Assembly (NCBI GenBank): GCA_013146195.2
Contig: CM028383.1
Coordinates: 21,385,492 to 21,449,491 of the forward strand
Direction of reading: 5' to 3'
DNA length: 64,000 nucleotides
DNA from: Codonopsis lanceolata
Lineage: Eukaryota > Streptophyta > Magnoliopsida > Asterales > Campanulaceae
Part shown: piece by piece, positions 61,412 to 64,000 of the stretch
How positions within the stretch are numbered: position 1 is the first letter of the stretch
How the letters are laid out: every line of letters begins with the position of its first letter
Notes under the pieces: model-generated
What the model saw: the letters and a program-made list of their open reading frames with translations, nothing else
The model's database searches: none
What the model was told of the DNA's origin: nothing
Position numbers and translations under genes: made by a program

Positions 61412-61774
61412 TGATATGCATATTTTTGATCCGTGTTAATGGCGTTTGAGTCCCACTTAAGCAAGGAGTCTCTCCACAACATCGGTCCATTGTATTATAT
61501 ATGACGACCAAAGGCTACGAGTTTGGCTCATACACAACAAGCTAAGCCCACTTCCTCCAGGTATAAATAACTCTCACTAGTTCATAAGTAGGGAATCTCT
61601 CTTTTTTTTGGACAGAGACTCCACACACATACACACGGGGACTACACTCCGTTCTTTTTCTATACAGGGTACTGATAAACACACTGGAGAGTTTTGATGA
61701 AAAACATTTTCAACCGACTCGCGGTGCTTTATTTTGTAGTATATCGGCCGATATGATGATTTTTGGCATCATCA
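61412..61774 (+). mobile_element. Solo LTR related to LARD B
   Basis: Starts TGATATGCATATTTTTGATC and ends GCATCATCA, with a perfect 5-bp target duplication attca (61407-61411 and 61775-61779). A TATA motif ggtataaataa lies near 61560. Start, TATA motif and end all resemble the LTR at 35357-35797 (TGAAGTGCATATATTTAATC, GGTATAAATAAAT, CATCATCATCA). Confidence 0.82.
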
Positions 61775-61916
61775 ATTCACAAATATAAGTTGGTACAAAA
61801 ATAATTCCTGGTGATTGAATCTTGTACGCTATGTAGGTAAGAATTCCTTTGTGTGGACTTGAAGACTCCACTTATTGTTGGTTGATACCAATAAGCTTTC
61901 TCAATATTTGGCCTCT

Positions 61917-61950
<34 letters not shown>
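61917..61950. repeat. (CT)n(AC)n microsatellite
   Basis: tctctctctctctc followed by about ten AC units. Confidence 0.9.
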
Positions 61951-62434
61951 GACGGCAACAAACCCACTACAAAAACATACTACCCCATTTTTTACATGAA
62001 TAATCATCATGGTCATGGACAAGAAACTATACTATCACATCTAATTTGTTGAGTGGCTTATTTTAACAAATTCTCAATTTGCATTGGAAAAAGGATGTGC
62101 AAGTGTAACCTAAATTTGATTTGTATTGCTCCAATTTATTCACAGACACAGACATGGCAACTTCTCCTCTATATTTGATCAAAAATTTCATTGATACATT
62201 CTATGGCATCTCTAAATCTTTCACAAATAAGAACCGATTATGGACTGATCTACATCGTTTGATTGTGAGTAACTAAATTTAACTTCATATTAAAGCTATC
62301 TCGTAATTCAGGTACCACTGTCTGTGCAAATCTATATGCAGACATTTTATCTAAATTCCCTAGTCCTCTTTTAACTGACCATTCTAAATTTCATACATCC
62401 ATACATATTTACATGTGATGAGTCAAACATGATA
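61951..62434. other. Spacer, nothing recognised
   Basis: AT-rich, no bounded feature or gene. Confidence 0.4.
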
Positions 62435-62691
62435 GTCCCTCCGTTTCCAAATTATGTTTCACTTTTTTTTCCTATCTGTTTTTAAATAATTGTCATTTTT
62501 TAAAATTTTTATCTTTAGGAAAATACTATTAGTGCTTTACCCTTACCTTTTCTACTTACTTTATTTATGACCACATACTCAAGGGAATTAAAGGAAACCA
62601 CACATTTCACCAATATTTATAATACAATTAATTATTTTTTCTTAAACGATGTACTGAATCAAAATAGATAATATTTTAAAAACGGAGAGAG
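62435..62691. mobile_element. Stowaway-like MITE
   Basis: Starts gtccctccgtttccaaatta and ends tattttaaaaacggagagag, inverted, with TA flanks. Confidence 0.7.
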
Positions 62692-62735
62692 TAATTAATA
62701 GGACGAAGAGCAATCATAAAAATAATGATCAATTT

Positions 62736-62822
62736 CATGACAAACTGTGAATTGACATATTTGGGCATGAAGCTGATGGTGACAAACTGTGATAGTTTCA
62801 TGACAAACTGTGATAGTTTCAA
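62736..62822. repeat. Short tandem repeat
   Basis: Three copies of tgacaaactgtgatagtttc or a variant. Confidence 0.7.
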
Positions 62823-63013
62823 GGGCACAAAATGTGAACGGGACAAATTTGCGGAGGATAAGTATTTGTTTTTTTGATGTTTGATAGTTCAACCACTAGC
62901 AAAATAAGGTTTCCTTTTAGAGAAATTTAGTAATATTTAGTATTAAGACCTTTTGTTATCTGTTGATTCATATCACAAAGATATCATGGTTTTTTTTCTC
63001 CTAAAATTAGATA

Positions 63014-63242
63014 CTCCCTCCGTTTCTAAATTATTTTCCTCTTTAATCGGTACATCATTTAATAAAAAATACGGAGCAATTGATTATATTATAAATATTT
63101 GTACAATACATAATTTCCTTTAGTGCCCTAGTATATGTGGTATTAATTAAAATAGAAAAAAAAAGAATAAAGTGTTTTTTTTAAGAAAAAAATTACAAAA
63201 AGAAGACAATTATATTTTAACGGTAAAAAAAGAAATGGAGGA
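63014..63242. mobile_element. Stowaway-like MITE
   Basis: Starts ctccctccgtttctaaatta and ends gtaaaaaaagaaatggagg; same family as 62435-62691. Confidence 0.65.
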
Positions 63243-63394
63243 ATATTATATTATTCACGCTGAAAAATATAAATATAAATATAACGATAACGATAAGGGT
63301 CAGAATTTGGCCAGACATAAATGATATTTAAGGGTATCTTTGGTATTTATTAATGTGAAAATACCTAATATACCCTTAATTAGTTTAGGAACCT

Positions 63395-63640
63395 TTAGCA
63401 CAACCCATCTCTCTACACTACCCACCCCCTATCTCTCTACACGGCCCATTTCTTTCTCTCTATCTCTACACACACGACCATATAGCCGCTACCTACTGGG
63501 TTAGTTGCTCCTCACTGAAAAGAAGAATGACGACAGCTCAATCGCCCCCTCTCTACACGACCCATCTCTCTCTCAATACACGACCATACAGTGTTACCTA
63601 CTAGGTTAGTTGCTCTTCACCAGAAAGAAGAATGAAGACA
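63395..63640. repeat. CT-rich direct duplication of about 95 bp
   Basis: cacgaccatatagccgctac ... ttagttgctcctcactgaaa and cacgaccatacagtgttacc ... ttagttgctcttcaccagaa are diverged tandem copies, each preceded by a ctctctacacgacccat stretch. The pyrimidine-rich composition would suit a transcribed leader, but no transcript is shown. Confidence 0.6.
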
Positions 63641-63934
63641 ACTTCAAAGCTAATTTTTCTATTCAAAATCGTCAACAGTTTCTGCGACTGAGGAATTACA
63701 AAGACTCTTGAGATTTAGATCTTAAATTTTAATATCAGATCTGGAATATATTTTAACATCAGATCTAAAATTTGAGATCTCAGCTCGAGCCTCTTTCATC
63801 ATATCGGGATTGAGTCCCCAACGCTAGTCAGAGACAGTTTCATGGTTTACTTGAGAGACATGCGCCGAGTAAACCCCTGGAGGATGAAGAGGAAAACCAA
63901 ACTCACGGTCTAAGTAAGGCCATAATAAATTGCC

Positions 63935-64000
63935 ATGGATGAACTCTACAGCCACCAACCCCAACCATTCCTTCCCCGTTCATTCTTCCCATTCAATTTT
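63935..64000 (+). CDS. Possible 5' end of a gene running off the window
   Basis: The ATG sits in a good plant context (tgccATGGA), with an in-frame stop just upstream (TAA at 63926-63928). The frame stays open for 22 codons to the end of the window and reads MDELYSHQPQPFLPR then Phe/Pro-rich residues. Low-complexity Gln/Pro/Phe starts occur in several plant transcription-factor families, but I do not recognise this one. With only 22 codons it could equally be chance. Confidence 0.25.
   Translation, partial: MDELYSHQPQPFLPRSFFPFNF

Overview
This is a plant nuclear window, almost certainly from a eudicot. The evidence is a plant-type intronless RING-H2 gene, intron-containing remnants of a plant RIC1-like gene, and a dense load of plant transposons (Tat-type Ty3, SIRE-like copia, LINE, tRNA-derived SINEs, hAT, Mutator-like, Helitron, Stowaway-like MITEs). 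The base composition is AT-rich and there are no bacterial-style operons. I cannot name the species.

Genes. Only one gene looks intact: a BRH1-like RING-H2 E3 ligase at 48101-48613 (+), with a TATA box and a pyrimidine-rich leader. On the other side of about 42 kb of repeats, 1-5680 (-) holds a decayed RIC1-like gene. Eight exon remnants are readable, with frameshifts, one stop, lost splice donors and no first exon found. In Arabidopsis, as I recall it, a RIC1-like gene and BRH1 are near neighbours (At3g61480 and At3g61460), so the window may be a transposon-expanded syntenic block. At the far right, 63935-64000, a short open frame runs off the window and may start another gene.

Layout. 1-6.1 kb: RIC1 pseudogene with an hAT insertion in one intron. 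6.2-10 kb: a solo LTR and Mutator-like elements rich in GATGCA motifs. 10.3-15.5 kb: a non-autonomous LTR element that keeps a degraded antisense ORF of putative gypsy-type transposon class (Tat lineage) with its own minus-strand TATA box. 15.9-21.8 kb: a coding-poor LTR element (LARD A) with exact 5-bp target duplications and a 2-kb internal duplication. 21.8-30.9 kb: AT-rich spacer, fold-back elements and MITEs, including a Pack-MULE that carries a broken PG1-beta/BURP gene. 30.9-35.1 kb: a Helitron inside a MITE, itself carrying fold-back copies flanked by TA tracts. 35.4-43.3 kb: LARD B (minus), filled with a two-type tandem array of about 97-bp monomers and duplicated over about 2.9 kb. 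43.3-53.3 kb: spacer, a SINE, the RING gene, more MITEs and an hAT. 53.3-61.2 kb: a degraded SIRE-like copia element (minus) whose 5' LTR is split by a LINE that is itself split by a SINE. 61.4-64 kb: a solo LTR of the LARD B family, MITEs and spacer.

I see no evidence of a new enzymatic or defence system. The most distinctive items are the antisense ORF with its own promoter, a SINE built of about six repeated modules (several with B-box-like cores), the palindromic arrays shared in style by two LARDs, and the dissectable decay of the RIC1 copy. All coordinates come from reading by eye; repeat ends marked only by an incomplete target duplication are approximate.
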